64,000 nt of DNA, taken from Nocardioides marmoriginsengisoli (GTDB taxonomy: Bacteria > Actinomycetota > Actinomycetes > Propionibacteriales > Nocardioidaceae). The position numbers were made by a program, and so were the translations under genes. The notes under the pieces are model-generated. The model ran no database searches, had not been told where the DNA came from, and saw only the letters and a program-made list of their open reading frames with translations. This document shows, in pieces, positions 50,520 through 58,489 of this stretch. The stretch is taken from the NCBI RefSeq assembly GCF_003725695.1, contig NZ_RJSE01000008.1:264981-328980 (forward strand). Direction: 5' to 3'. How positions within the stretch are numbered: the stretch's first letter is position 1; every line of letters begins with the position of its first letter.

Positions 50520-51016
50520 CCCGCGTACGGGACGGCGTCGATGATCTCGACCTTGATCATGCTGCCGTTCGGAGCCGGGTAGCTGACCTCGTCGCCCTTG
50601 GAGCGACCGTTGATCGCCTCGCCGAGGGGCGACTGCGGCGAGAACACCTCGGTGCCCTCGTCGGCCATCTCCCGCGCGCCGAGCAGGAACGGTGCCTCGT
50701 TCTCGGTGTCGCCGACGAAACGGATGGTGACGAGCATGCCGGGCTCGACGACGCCGTCGTCGGGGGGCGTCTCGCCGACCTGGGCGGTCTTCAGCATCTC
50801 GACGAGCTGGGTGATCCGGCCGTCGAGCTTGCCCAGCTCCTCGCGGGCGGCGTGGTAGCCGCCGTTCTCCTTGAGGTCGCCCTCGTCGCGAGCCTGGCTG
50901 ACCTTCTCGACGACCTCGGTGCGGCCCGGGCCGCGCAGGTGCTCGAGCTCGGCCTGCAGCTCGTCGTACTTGGACTGGGTCAGCCAGACGCCTTCGCGCT
51001 CATCAGCCTGAGTCAT
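50516..51016 (-). CDS. greA: Transcription elongation factor GreA
   Basis: A 166-residue factor that enters the RNA polymerase secondary channel and stimulates cleavage of backtracked RNA. N-terminal coiled coil with the acidic tip VSQARDEGDLKENGGYHAAREE and C-terminal FKBP-like domain with SPQSPLGEAINGRSKGDEVSY. ATG at 51016 with GGAG upstream. Monocistronic, 61 bases from the DUF4307 gene. Confidence 0.96.
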   Translation of the reverse strand: MTQADEREGVWLTQSKYDELQAELEHLRGPGRTEVVEKVSQARDEGDLKENGGYHAAREELGKLDGRITQLVEMLKTAQVGETPPDDGVVEPGMLVTIRFVGDTENEAPFLLGAREMADEGTEVFSPQSPLGEAINGRSKGDEVSYPAPNGSMIKVEIIDAVPYAG

Positions 51017-51077
51017 GGGACAGCAACTCCTGGAATACGAATCGGGGAAACGACAAGCCTAGCAAGCGTCCGCGATC

Positions 51078-51464
51078 TCAGCGTTCGGTACAGCTGATCT
51101 TCTCGACGGTGGTCGCCCGGCTCAGCGTGGTCATCGGGATCCAGTCGCCGTCCGCCTCGCGGATCTGCGCGACCGTCAGGTTCAGCTCGCCGACGATGGT
51201 GTGGTCCCGCGCCGTCGCCCGGATCAGGCAGCTCCCCTCGACGTCGTCGTCGCCGAACCGGCTCTCCAGCCGGACCTTCACCTCGTGGGCGCTGACCACG
51301 TCGTACGAGCTCAGCTCGACGGCGATCGCCGGGGAGCTGTGGAACCACGCGACCCAGCCCAGCCAGCCGAGGAACACGACGGCGAGGACGGTTGTTGCCG
51401 CTATCGCGACCCCTCGACGGCGCGGGCTCTTGGCGCCGTACCGGTCCTGCATCAGGTCGCTCAC
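51078..51464 (-). CDS. DUF4307 membrane protein
   Basis: A 128-residue protein with a basic N-terminus ([12 protein letters not shown]), one membrane helix (about 18-40, [23 protein letters not shown]) and an outer beta domain with two Cys ([10 protein letters not shown] and KISCTER), probably disulfide-bonded. DUF4307 is actinobacterial and lies beside mca and greA in many genomes. GTG start at 51464, divergent from mca. Confidence 0.85.
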   Translation of the reverse strand: MSDLMQDRYGAKSPRRRGVAIAATTVLAVVFLGWLGWVAWFHSSPAIAVELSSYDVVSAHEVKVRLESRFGDDDVEGSCLIRATARDHTIVGELNLTVAQIREADGDWIPMTTLSRATTVEKISCTER

Positions 51465-51474
51465 CCCTCAATCC

Positions 51475-51480
51475 TAGGAT
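51475..51480 (+). promoter_or_regulatory. Putative -10 of leaderless mca
   Basis: TAGGAT at 51475-51480 ends 7 bases before ATG 51488; no ribosome-binding site lies between. Confidence 0.45.
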
Positions 51481-51487
51481 GGAGCCC

Positions 51488-52357
51488 ATGTCTTCCTACG
51501 CCGGCCTGCGCCTGATGCACGTGCACGCCCATCCCGACGACGAGTCCAGCAAGGGCGCGGCGTCCACGGCGATGTACGTCGCCAAGGGCGTGGACGTGCA
51601 CGTCGTCACCTGTACCGGCGGCGAGCGCGGGTCGGTGCTGAACCCGAACATGGACCGTCCCGACGTGCTCGAGAACATCACCGAGATCCGTCGCGCGGAG
51701 ATGGAGTCGGCCCGGCAGATCCTCGGCGTCTCGCAGGACTGGCTGGGCTTCGTGGACTCCGGGTGGCCCGAGGGCGACCCGAAGCCGCCGCTGCCGGAGG
51801 GCTGCTTCGGGCTGGTCCCGCTGGAGGAGGCCACCGAGCCGCTGGTCCGGCTGATCCGCTCGTTCCGCCCGCACGTGATCACCACGTACGACGAGAACGG
51901 CGGCTACCCGCACCCCGACCACATCAAGTGCCACGAGATCTCGGTGGCCGCCTTCGAGGCCGCCGCCGACCCGGAGCGGTTCCCGGACGCCGGCGAGCCC
52001 TGGCAGCCGCTCAAGTTGTACTACCAGCACGGCTTCAACCGCCCGAAGGCCGTGGCGCTGCACGAGGCCGCGCTGGAGCAGGGGATCGAGTCGGTCTTCG
52101 CCGAACGGCTCAAGGACTGGAAGCCGGATCCGGTCTGGGACGCCCGGGTGACCACCCAGGTCCCGTGCGCGGAGTACTTCCCGGTCCGAGACCAGGCGCT
52201 GATCGCGCACGCGACCCAGATCGACCCGGACGGCTTCTTCTTCCAGATCCCGATGGAGCTCCAGCAGCGGGTCTGGCCGACCGAGGACTTCGAGCTGGTC
52301 ACGTCGCTGGTCGACAGCCAGCTCCCCGAGGACGACCTCTTCGCCGGCATCGTGTAG
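51488..52357 (+). CDS. mca: Mycothiol S-conjugate amidase
   Basis: A 289-residue zinc amidase of the LmbE-like family. It cleaves mycothiol conjugates to a mercapturic acid and GlcN-Ins, a detoxification route found only in actinobacteria. Zinc ligands are in [11 protein letters not shown] and [26 protein letters not shown] and [13 protein letters not shown] are typical of Mca rather than MshB. ATG 51488 lies 7 bases after TAGGAT. The DUF4307 gene is divergent. Confidence 0.93.
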   Translation: MSSYAGLRLMHVHAHPDDESSKGAASTAMYVAKGVDVHVVTCTGGERGSVLNPNMDRPDVLENITEIRRAEMESARQILGVSQDWLGFVDSGWPEGDPKPPLPEGCFGLVPLEEATEPLVRLIRSFRPHVITTYDENGGYPHPDHIKCHEISVAAFEAAADPERFPDAGEPWQPLKLYYQHGFNRPKAVALHEAALEQGIESVFAERLKDWKPDPVWDARVTTQVPCAEYFPVRDQALIAHATQIDPDGFFFQIPMELQQRVWPTEDFELVTSLVDSQLPEDDLFAGIV

Positions 52358-52400
52358 AGCCGCCTTCCGCTCCGGGCAGGTCGCCTGAGACAATCGAGGC

Positions 52401-52619
52401 ATGGACACGCTCGTGATCGCCCTCTCCGGCCTGGTCGGCATGCTCGACAAGGCCCCGGCGCCCAACGACGTCAAGGCCGGGTGGGGAGCCTTCGGGATCT
52501 TCCTCGGGCTCGCCGTCGCCACCGGGCTGCTCTGCTGGAGCATGGTGCGGCACATGAAGAAGGCGAAGCTGAACGCCGACTCCGGCGCCTTCGGCACCGA
52601 CGAGACGCCGCAGGGCTGA
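52401..52619 (+). CDS. Small membrane protein downstream of mca
   Basis: 72 residues with one or two hydrophobic helices (1-15 and about 30-48, FGIFLGLAVATGLLCWSMV) and a basic then acidic tail. A similar small protein follows mca in other actinobacteria. GACAAT ends 6 bases before the ATG, suggesting its own leaderless transcript. Function unknown. Confidence 0.7.
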   Translation: MDTLVIALSGLVGMLDKAPAPNDVKAGWGAFGIFLGLAVATGLLCWSMVRHMKKAKLNADSGAFGTDETPQG

Positions 52620-52629
52620 CCTCCCGGTC

Positions 52630-53388
52630 TCAGACCCCGTAGCCGCCGTCGACGTCGAGCTTCTGGCCGGTGATGAAACGGGCCTTGTCGGAGGCGAGGA
52701 AGCAGACCGCCTCGGCGATGTCGATCGCTCGCCCGAAGGTCCGCAGCGGGATGTTCCCGCGGGCCACGGCCAGGGCGTGGTCGTCGAGGTCGCCGTTGCC
52801 GATCAGGCGTTCGGCCATCCCGTCGGTGAGCATGCCCGGACCGACGCAGTTCACCCGGACGCCGAACCTGCCCTCCTCGGCGGCGAAGGCGCGTGCGAGC
52901 GCCTCGACGGCGGCCTTCGGCCCGGAGGAGAGCCCGTCCCGGACCGGGTAGCGGGAGGTCGCCGCGGTAGTGACCGCGACCACCGAGCCGCGCGACGCGC
53001 GCAGCGCCGGCAGGGTGGCGTGCACGACGTTGAAGAAGCCGTTCACGTCCTGGTCGAGCTGGGTCGCAAACTGCTCGGGGTCGACCTTGGAGAGGTGCAC
53101 CATCGGCACGTGCGGACCGGCGGCGTGCACCACGGTGTGCAGCCCGTCGAACGCGGCCGCGGCCTCGGCGACGAACGCCTGGAGCGCGGCGACATCGTCC
53201 AGCGGCACCTGCGCGGCGAGTACGCGTCCGCCCGCGCCGGCGATCTCGTCGATCAGCTCGTCGGGACGCCGGGTCCGGTAGGTCAGGGCGACCGGGCTGC
53301 CGTGCTCGGCCAGGAGCCGGCAGACGGCCGAGCCGAGTCCGCCGGATCCTCCGGTGACCAGGGCTCCGCCCTGCAGGTGTTCGAACAT
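52630..53388 (-). CDS. Short-chain dehydrogenase/reductase (atypical active site)
   Basis: A 252-residue Rossmann protein with nucleotide loop VTGGSGGLGSAVC and the C-terminal DVDGGYGV common in SDRs of lipid metabolism. The catalytic Tyr-x-x-x-Lys is not normal: the region reads RYPVRDGLSSGPKAAVEAL, with Lys present but Ser where Tyr is expected. This pattern recurs in an actinobacterial subgroup, so activity may use another residue. ATG 53388 lies 5 bases after the NTF2-like stop; same operon. Confidence 0.82.
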   Translation of the reverse strand: MFEHLQGGALVTGGSGGLGSAVCRLLAEHGSPVALTYRTRRPDELIDEIAGAGGRVLAAQVPLDDVAALQAFVAEAAAAFDGLHTVVHAAGPHVPMVHLSKVDPEQFATQLDQDVNGFFNVVHATLPALRASRGSVVAVTTAATSRYPVRDGLSSGPKAAVEALARAFAAEEGRFGVRVNCVGPGMLTDGMAERLIGNGDLDDHALAVARGNIPLRTFGRAIDIAEAVCFLASDKARFITGQKLDVDGGYGV

Positions 53389-53393
53389 CGCGA

Positions 53394-53897
53394 TCAGTTC
53401 CCTTCGATTCGGCGGCGCAGGACAGCGAGCGGATCGTCCGGGCCGCGCCGTCCGCGCGGTCCGTCGCCTTCCGGTGCGCGCAACCGGCCGGCGTCGCTGC
53501 GGGTCCACTCGCGGACGGCGAAACGCTCCTGGATCCGCCAGCCTTCGGGCGTGCGGACGAACTCGTCGACGTAGCGGAACCCGGAGGTGAAGTTGCGCGC
53601 GGGATCGTCGCCGGGGGTACCCCAGTGCACTGCCGTGCCGTAGGTCTCGGCCAGGGCGCGGTCGCCGTACAGCTCGCAGAGGTGGTTGCCGACGAGGTGC
53701 ATGGTGCCGTCCAGCCGGGGGAGCAGCTCGGCGAGCCAGGCGACGTACGCGTCCGCCGGACCGGAGAAGCCGGTGTGGTGATCGACCCCGTCCTCGGCGT
53801 AGACCGCGCGGACCGCCGGCAGGTCCAGCCGGTCGACGGCGCGGCAGTACCGCAGCACGGTCTCGTGGATCGCACGGCGGTCGGCGTCCTCGGTCAT
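53394..53897 (-). CDS. NTF2/SnoaL-like protein
   Basis: A 167-residue cone-fold protein: RRAIHETVLRYCRAVDRLDLPAVRAVYAEDGVDHH is the family N-terminus, followed by the beta sheet with FTSGFRYVDEFVRTPEGWRIQERF. Proteins of this type act as isomerases, dehydratases or binders in steroid and polyketide routes. ATG 53897 lies 7 bases after TAGGTT, so probably leaderless. First gene of a two-gene operon with the SDR. Confidence 0.85.
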   Translation of the reverse strand: MTEDADRRAIHETVLRYCRAVDRLDLPAVRAVYAEDGVDHHTGFSGPADAYVAWLAELLPRLDGTMHLVGNHLCELYGDRALAETYGTAVHWGTPGDDPARNFTSGFRYVDEFVRTPEGWRIQERFAVREWTRSDAGRLRAPEGDGPRGRRGPDDPLAVLRRRIEGN

Positions 53898-53906
53898 GCT
53901 CGCCAA

Positions 53907-53922
53907 CCTAACACTTGCTTGG
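53907..53922 (-). promoter_or_regulatory. Imperfect palindrome at the NTF2/SDR promoter
   Basis: CCTAACA-CT-TGCTTGG matches its reverse complement at 5 of 7 positions per arm. It covers the -10 (TAGGTT on the minus strand) of the NTF2/SDR operon and lies in the 26-base gap after a TetR gene. A TetR-type operator is likely. Confidence 0.4.
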
Positions 53923-53923
53923 T

Positions 53924-54532
53924 CTAGCGGTCGTCGATGCCGAGCAGGTTGAGCCAGAGCCGGGTCAGGTAGCCGGTGAGGTCGTCCAGGTCGGACCGGT
54001 CGTCGAAGACGAACCACATGTAGGCCAGTCGTTCGGTCATCGCGCCGAGGATCAGGGCGGCGGCCGCCGGCTCGATCGTGGTCGCGACCAGGCCGCTCTG
54101 CTGCATCCGGCGGATCGCCCGCTCGGTGCGGGAGCGGTAGTAGACCCGTCGCTCGCTGAGCACCGACGGGGCGTCCGGGAACAGCAGTACGGACTCCTCG
54201 ATCACCCGCCAGAACCGGGAGTTCCGCTTGAACGCCGTCAGGTACAGGCGGTTGGTCTCCAGGATCCGCTGGACCGGGTCCGCGGTGCCCGGTGCGACGG
54301 TGCTGAGCTCGCCGTACACCTCGTCCTCGACGGCGATCAGCAGCTGGCGGAAGAGGTCTTCCTTGTTGTCGAAGTGCACGTAGAAGGAGCCGACGGCCAC
54401 GCCGGCCTCGGCGGCGACGTCGGCGATCCGGGTCTTGTGCAGGCCCTTCTGCTCGAGGACCTTGCGTCCGGCGCGGAGCAGCGCTCCCCGGGTCCGGAAC
54501 CCGTGCGGGGTCTGCGGCAGCTTGTCAGACAT
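53924..54532 (-). CDS. TetR-family regulator (second of a pair)
   Basis: A 202-residue regulator with HTH ALLRAGRKVLEQKGLHKTRIADVAAEAGVAVGSFYVHFDNKEDLF and a helical ligand domain. ATG 54532 overlaps the stop of the upstream TetR gene by 8 bases, so the two regulators are made together and might form heterodimers. It lies directly before the NTF2/SDR operon. Confidence 0.88.
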   Translation of the reverse strand: MSDKLPQTPHGFRTRGALLRAGRKVLEQKGLHKTRIADVAAEAGVAVGSFYVHFDNKEDLFRQLLIAVEDEVYGELSTVAPGTADPVQRILETNRLYLTAFKRNSRFWRVIEESVLLFPDAPSVLSERRVYYRSRTERAIRRMQQSGLVATTIEPAAAALILGAMTERLAYMWFVFDDRSDLDDLTGYLTRLWLNLLGIDDR

Positions 54533-55148
54533 CGCCGGCCTCCCCCTCGGGAGCCGGTACGTCGACCCGGAGGATCGCGATCCAGGCATGGGTGAGCTGC
54601 TCGATCGCGAACTCGACCGACGGCTTCGACTCGTCGAGGTAGAACCAGTGGCTGACCGCCTGCTCGCTCATCGCGACCACCGCGTCGACGGCGACGTCGC
54701 AGGGGACGCCGGGGTCGATCCAGCCGTTCTCGATCCAGGTGCCGAACGCCGCGCGCAACGCTTCGGCGAACGGGTCGGCCTGCTCGCGCAGGGTGTCGCG
54801 GACCTGCTCGTCGCCGAGGGCCGCGACGTTGATCGCCATCCACTGGGCGGCGTTGTCGACCAGGGCCGAGACCCAGTTCTCGACGGTCTGGTGGATCCAC
54901 GGCTCGACCTCGGCGGCCGACGTCGGCGGCTCGGTCGGGACGTGCCGCAGCGCCGACGTCCGGAGCCTGCGGACCACGGCCGCGAAGATCTCCTCCTTGG
55001 AGGAGAAGTAGGTGTAGAAGCTGCCGGCCGCCACGCCCGCGCCGTCGGTGATGTCGGTGATCCGAGCCGCGTGCAGACCCTTGGCGGTGAACACGTCGCG
55101 GGCTGCGGCCAGCAGCAGGTCACGGCTCGACGCCTCAGGCGGCACCAT
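54525..55148 (-). CDS. TetR-family regulator (first of a pair)
   Basis: A 207-residue regulator: RDLLLAAARDVFTAKGLHAARITDITDGAGVAAGSFYTYFSSKEEIFA is the HTH. The C-terminal domain is helical. ATG 55148 has GGTGGAG just upstream; a GTG at 55157 is an alternative. It is divergent from the SDR/ABC gene cluster at 55428 and the probable regulator of it. Matching palindromes occur at 55270 and 55429. Confidence 0.87.
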   Translation of the reverse strand: MVPPEASSRDLLLAAARDVFTAKGLHAARITDITDGAGVAAGSFYTYFSSKEEIFAAVVRRLRTSALRHVPTEPPTSAAEVEPWIHQTVENWVSALVDNAAQWMAINVAALGDEQVRDTLREQADPFAEALRAAFGTWIENGWIDPGVPCDVAVDAVVAMSEQAVSHWFYLDESKPSVEFAIEQLTHAWIAILRVDVPAPEGEAGDV

Positions 55149-55269
55149 CAGCTCCACCCTCTCGTCTGTCGGAACGACCGCATCGTAGTGCCCGCGGTGC
55201 GGAGCACCCCGGTACTCGAGCACATCCACCCGCTCTGAACCCGGTCCAGTTCCCCGCGAGCGAGGCAAG

Positions 55270-55282
55270 TGAATCACTATTC
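55270..55282. promoter_or_regulatory. TetR operator candidate, copy 1
   Basis: TGAATCACTATTC contains the palindrome GAAT-CACT-ATTC. It is the same 13-base pattern, with two differences, as 55429-55441, and lies upstream of the divergent TetR pair. Confidence 0.5.
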
Positions 55283-55390
55283 GACGTGGTTGTCACGCGT
55301 CGCATTTCGGACACGGATTTCCGCCTTGGGGTCGATAATCAGGCGCTGACCTGCACTTTTAGAGGATTCCGCCTAGATGCGGGATGGGGC

Positions 55391-55420
55391 TTGACAAGGG
55401 TGGCCTTGCGGATGCAGGAT
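55391..55420 (+). promoter_or_regulatory. Promoter of the SDR/ABC cluster
   Basis: TTGACA (55391-55396), an exact -35 consensus, an 18-base spacer and CAGGAT (55415-55420), ending 7 bases before ATG 55428. No ribosome-binding site is present, so the cluster probably starts as a leaderless mRNA. Confidence 0.65.
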
Positions 55421-55427
55421 CCCCAAT

Positions 55428-56291
55428 ATGAATGAATATTCAGTGGCTGGTCGGGTCGCGGTCGTGACCGGTGGCGCCCGCGGACTGGGCAAGTCGATCG
55501 CCACGGCGCTCGCTGCGGCCGGTGCCGACGTGGCCGTCTGGGACGGCCCGGACTGGTCCGACGCCCCGCTCGCGTACTCGCTGGCGTCGAAGGCCGAGCT
55601 CGACGAGACCGTGGCCGAGCTGGGCGGGCTCGGCGTCCGCGCGGTGGGTGAGTCGGTCGACGTCCGCGACCTCGACCAGGTGGTGCAGGCGACCGCCGCC
55701 ACCGTCGCGCAGCTCGGCCGGATCGACATCCTGGTCTGCGCCGCCGGCGTCCGCTCCTGCGTGCCCGCGAGCGCCATGACCGACGACCAGTGGAACAGCG
55801 TCGTGGAGACGAACCTGCACGGGACCTACCACGCGATCAAGTCGGCGCTGCCGCACCTGACCGCCTCGGGAGCCGGTCGGATCGTCGTGGTCGCCGCCGA
55901 GGAGGGCCGCCGTGGCGCTGCCTCGCTGAGCCACTACTCGGCCGCCGCCTGGGCCCAGATCGGCCTGGTCAAGTCGATCGCCGTCGAGAGCGCCGAGGCC
56001 GGGATCGCGGCGAGCGTCGTCTGCCCCGGCCCGATGGACACCGCGATGTCACGGACCGAGGAGTTCTGGGCACTGGCCCAGGCCGGTCGTGACGGGGTCG
56101 TCCCCGTGACGGTCCCGAACCAGGCCGACGCGGAGCACGCGCTGCGCGTCCGGCACCCCAGCAACACCACCTACGCCGCGGTCGACGCGGTCCGAGACGC
56201 GGTCCTGTTCCTCGCCGGCCAGCCCGGGCTCGACCTGACGGGCGCCGTGCTCGACGTGTCGGCCGGCCTAGCCTCGATGAACACGGCCTGA
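55428..56291 (+). CDS. SDR-fold protein lacking catalytic Ser and Lys (probable pseudoenzyme)
   Basis: A 287-residue protein closely patterned on mycofactocin-coupled SDRs with nucleotide loop TGGARGLGKS. Over a gap-free 32-residue comparison with the next gene, the active-site Ser (TSSAVG) is AAE and the Lys of YxxxK is Ala (HYSAAAWAQIG), while Tyr remains; the NAG motif reads CAAG. It may bind NAD without catalysis, or partner the next SDR. First gene of the cluster; leaderless start at ATG 55428. Confidence 0.8.
   Translation: MNEYSVAGRVAVVTGGARGLGKSIATALAAAGADVAVWDGPDWSDAPLAYSLASKAELDETVAELGGLGVRAVGESVDVRDLDQVVQATAATVAQLGRIDILVCAAGVRSCVPASAMTDDQWNSVVETNLHGTYHAIKSALPHLTASGAGRIVVVAAEEGRRGAASLSHYSAAAWAQIGLVKSIAVESAEAGIAASVVCPGPMDTAMSRTEEFWALAQAGRDGVVPVTVPNQADAEHALRVRHPSNTTYAAVDAVRDAVLFLAGQPGLDLTGAVLDVSAGLASMNTA
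55429..55441. promoter_or_regulatory. TetR operator candidate, copy 2
   Basis: TGAATGAATATTC, overlapping the transcription and translation start of the cluster, with palindrome GAAT-GAAT-ATTC. It pairs with copy 1 at 55270. Binding here would block initiation. Confidence 0.5.
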
Positions 56292-56300
56292 GGAGGAACG

Positions 56301-57134
56301 ATGCGAGATTTCGAGAACCAGGTCGTCGTCATCACCGGCGCAGGCAAGGGCCAGGGCCGCTCGCACGCGCTGGCCTTCGCCCAGCGCGGCGCCTCCGTGG
56401 TGGTCTGCGACATCGGCGAGCAGCTGCCGTGCGCGTCCGCGATGGCGACGATGGAGCAGCTCGAGGAGACCGTCAGGCTGGTCGAGTCCGTCGGCGCCGA
56501 GTGCGTCGGCATCCAGGCGGACACCCGGTCGACGGCGGACATGAAGCGGCTCGTCGACACTGCCATCGACCGGTTCGGCAAGATCGACGTCTTCGTCGCC
56601 AACGCCGGCATCGCGGCGTTCGGCCCGGTCAGCGAGATGCCGTACGACGTCTGGCGCGACGTCGTGGACATCAACCTGGGCGGCGTCGCCACCAGCATCC
56701 GCGCCGTCGTACCGCACCTGATCGAGCGCGGCGCCGGCCGGATCGTCGCGACCTCGTCGGCGGTCGGGCGCGAGGGCGGCCCGAACAACGCCAACTACGC
56801 CGCGTCCAAGTGGGGCGTGATCGGCTTCGTGAAGTCGCTCGCGATCGAGCTGGCCCCGCACGGCATCACCGTGAACGCGTTCTCGCCGATGTCGGTCTCC
56901 ACCGACATGTGCCACAACCAGCTCACCTACGGGCTGTTCCGCCCCGACCTCGACGAGCCCACCCGGGACGACGTCAAGGACACCTTCGCGGGGCTGAACC
57001 CGATGCGGGTGCCGTGGCTCGAGCTCTCGGACGCGAGCGAGGCGGTGCTCTTCCTGGCCTCCTCGTCGGCGCGCTACATCACCGGTGCCGCTCTGGACGT
57101 CGCGGGCGGCTGGAACGCCTTCCACTCCGCCTAG
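56301..57134 (+). CDS. Mycofactocin-coupled SDR oxidoreductase 1
   Basis: A 277-residue dehydrogenase with TGAGKGQGRSHALAFAQRGASVVVCDI and an insertion after the first Rossmann turn (about 45-65, SAMATMEQLEETVRLV), as in the mycofactocin-coupled family, which holds NAD tightly and passes electrons to the redox peptide mycofactocin. Catalytic Ser (SSAVG), Tyr and Lys (NYAASKWG) are intact. AGGAGG about 6 bases before ATG. Nine bases from the preceding gene. Confidence 0.88.
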   Translation: MRDFENQVVVITGAGKGQGRSHALAFAQRGASVVVCDIGEQLPCASAMATMEQLEETVRLVESVGAECVGIQADTRSTADMKRLVDTAIDRFGKIDVFVANAGIAAFGPVSEMPYDVWRDVVDINLGGVATSIRAVVPHLIERGAGRIVATSSAVGREGGPNNANYAASKWGVIGFVKSLAIELAPHGITVNAFSPMSVSTDMCHNQLTYGLFRPDLDEPTRDDVKDTFAGLNPMRVPWLELSDASEAVLFLASSSARYITGAALDVAGGWNAFHSA

Positions 57135-57196
57135 GACCTCGTCAACCCCGACCGATCATCAGGGCACCGACCGGGTGCCAGAACAAAGGAGCAGCA

Positions 57197-58450
57197 ATGA
57201 CGTTCGACCCGACCACCAAGGTCTCCGAGCTCGCGGCAGGCGGCCCGGCCCTGTTCTTCCCGGACCCGCCGGCCCCGGTCACCTTCAATTTCGACCAGGG
57301 CCTCGCCGCCGAGGAGACCTTCCCGCTGGAGGACTTCAAGACGTTGATGAGTGACGTCATCGACCGCGACGGCGGCCTCGCCCTCGAGTACATCTCGATG
57401 GACTACGACCGGGACGCCGACCAGATCACCTACCTGCCGACGTACATCGAGCTGATGCTCGGCAACACCGCGCTGCGCGAGGAGGTCGCAACCTGGATCG
57501 GGGAGAGCCAGGGCGTCTCCGGACTCACGGCCGACAACTTCATCCTCTGCTCGGGCTCGGTCCAGGCGATCGCCCTCGCGGTGAACGCGCTGGTGAACCC
57601 GGGCGAGGGCGTTCTGGTCGAGAAGGCGACCTTCCCGTACGCGATGCGCTTCATGCACATGCGGGACGCCGACGTCCGCACCGTCGACATCGACGAGCAC
57701 GGGCTCGACCCGGCCTCGCTCCGGGCCCGGCTGGAGGAGTTCAAGCGTGACGGCGTCGTCCCGAAGCTCCTGTACGTGATCCCGACCTTCCAGCTGCCGA
57801 CCTGCGTGGTGATGCCGGAGGAGCGCCGGCGCGAGGTGCTCGCGATCGCCGAGGAGTACGACATCGTCGTGCTCGAGGACGCGATCTACTCGGACCTGCG
57901 CTACAGCGGTGACCCGGTGCCGTCCCTGCTGAGCCTCGACACCAGCGGCCGGGTGATCCAGAGCCACGGGTTCTCCAAGGTGCTCGCACCCGCGCTGCGG
58001 ATCGGCTGGATCGCCGCATCGACGCCGCTGATCAACGCGCTCGCCTCGGTCCGCCAGGACCTCGGGGTCAGCCAGTGGATGTGCCGGATGATGGTCGACT
58101 TCATGCAGCAGGGCAAGCTCGACCCGCACATCGAGAAGGCCAACGCCGTCTACCGCCGCAAGCGCGACATCGCGGTCGCCGCGGTGCGCGAGCACTGCGG
58201 GGACCTGGTCTCCTTCGACGTGCCCGACGGCGGCTTCTACCTCTGGCTCCAGATCGCCGAGAACGTCGATTGGGAGAAGGCGCAGCACGAGGCCGCGATG
58301 GCCGGCGTGTTCTGCCGTCCCGGCGAGAAGTTCCTTGGCGAGGACGCCGGTCGCGGCTACCTGCGTCTCGCCTACAGCCACGCTCCCGACCACGAGATCG
58401 CGCGCGGCATCAAGGCCCTCGGCGAAGCGATCGTCGCGAACGCCCACTGA
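57197..58450 (+). CDS. PLP-dependent aminotransferase, class I/II
   Basis: A 417-residue fold-type-I enzyme similar to 2-aminoadipate/aromatic aminotransferases (MocR-type catalytic domain without HTH). PLP Lys is in HGFSKVLAPALRIGW; VVLEDAIYSDLRY gives the Asp/Tyr pair; YVIPTFQLPTCVVMP and FDVPDGGFYLWLQ are typical. ATG 57197 with AAAGGAG upstream; the frame upstream is shadow. In this cluster it may aminate the ketone formed by the SDR or deaminate the substrate. Confidence 0.88.
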   Translation: MTFDPTTKVSELAAGGPALFFPDPPAPVTFNFDQGLAAEETFPLEDFKTLMSDVIDRDGGLALEYISMDYDRDADQITYLPTYIELMLGNTALREEVATWIGESQGVSGLTADNFILCSGSVQAIALAVNALVNPGEGVLVEKATFPYAMRFMHMRDADVRTVDIDEHGLDPASLRARLEEFKRDGVVPKLLYVIPTFQLPTCVVMPEERRREVLAIAEEYDIVVLEDAIYSDLRYSGDPVPSLLSLDTSGRVIQSHGFSKVLAPALRIGWIAASTPLINALASVRQDLGVSQWMCRMMVDFMQQGKLDPHIEKANAVYRRKRDIAVAAVREHCGDLVSFDVPDGGFYLWLQIAENVDWEKAQHEAAMAGVFCRPGEKFLGEDAGRGYLRLAYSHAPDHEIARGIKALGEAIVANAH

Positions 58451-58489
58451 GTTCTCGGCCGACCTGCACCACCTAGGAAAGGGATACCC

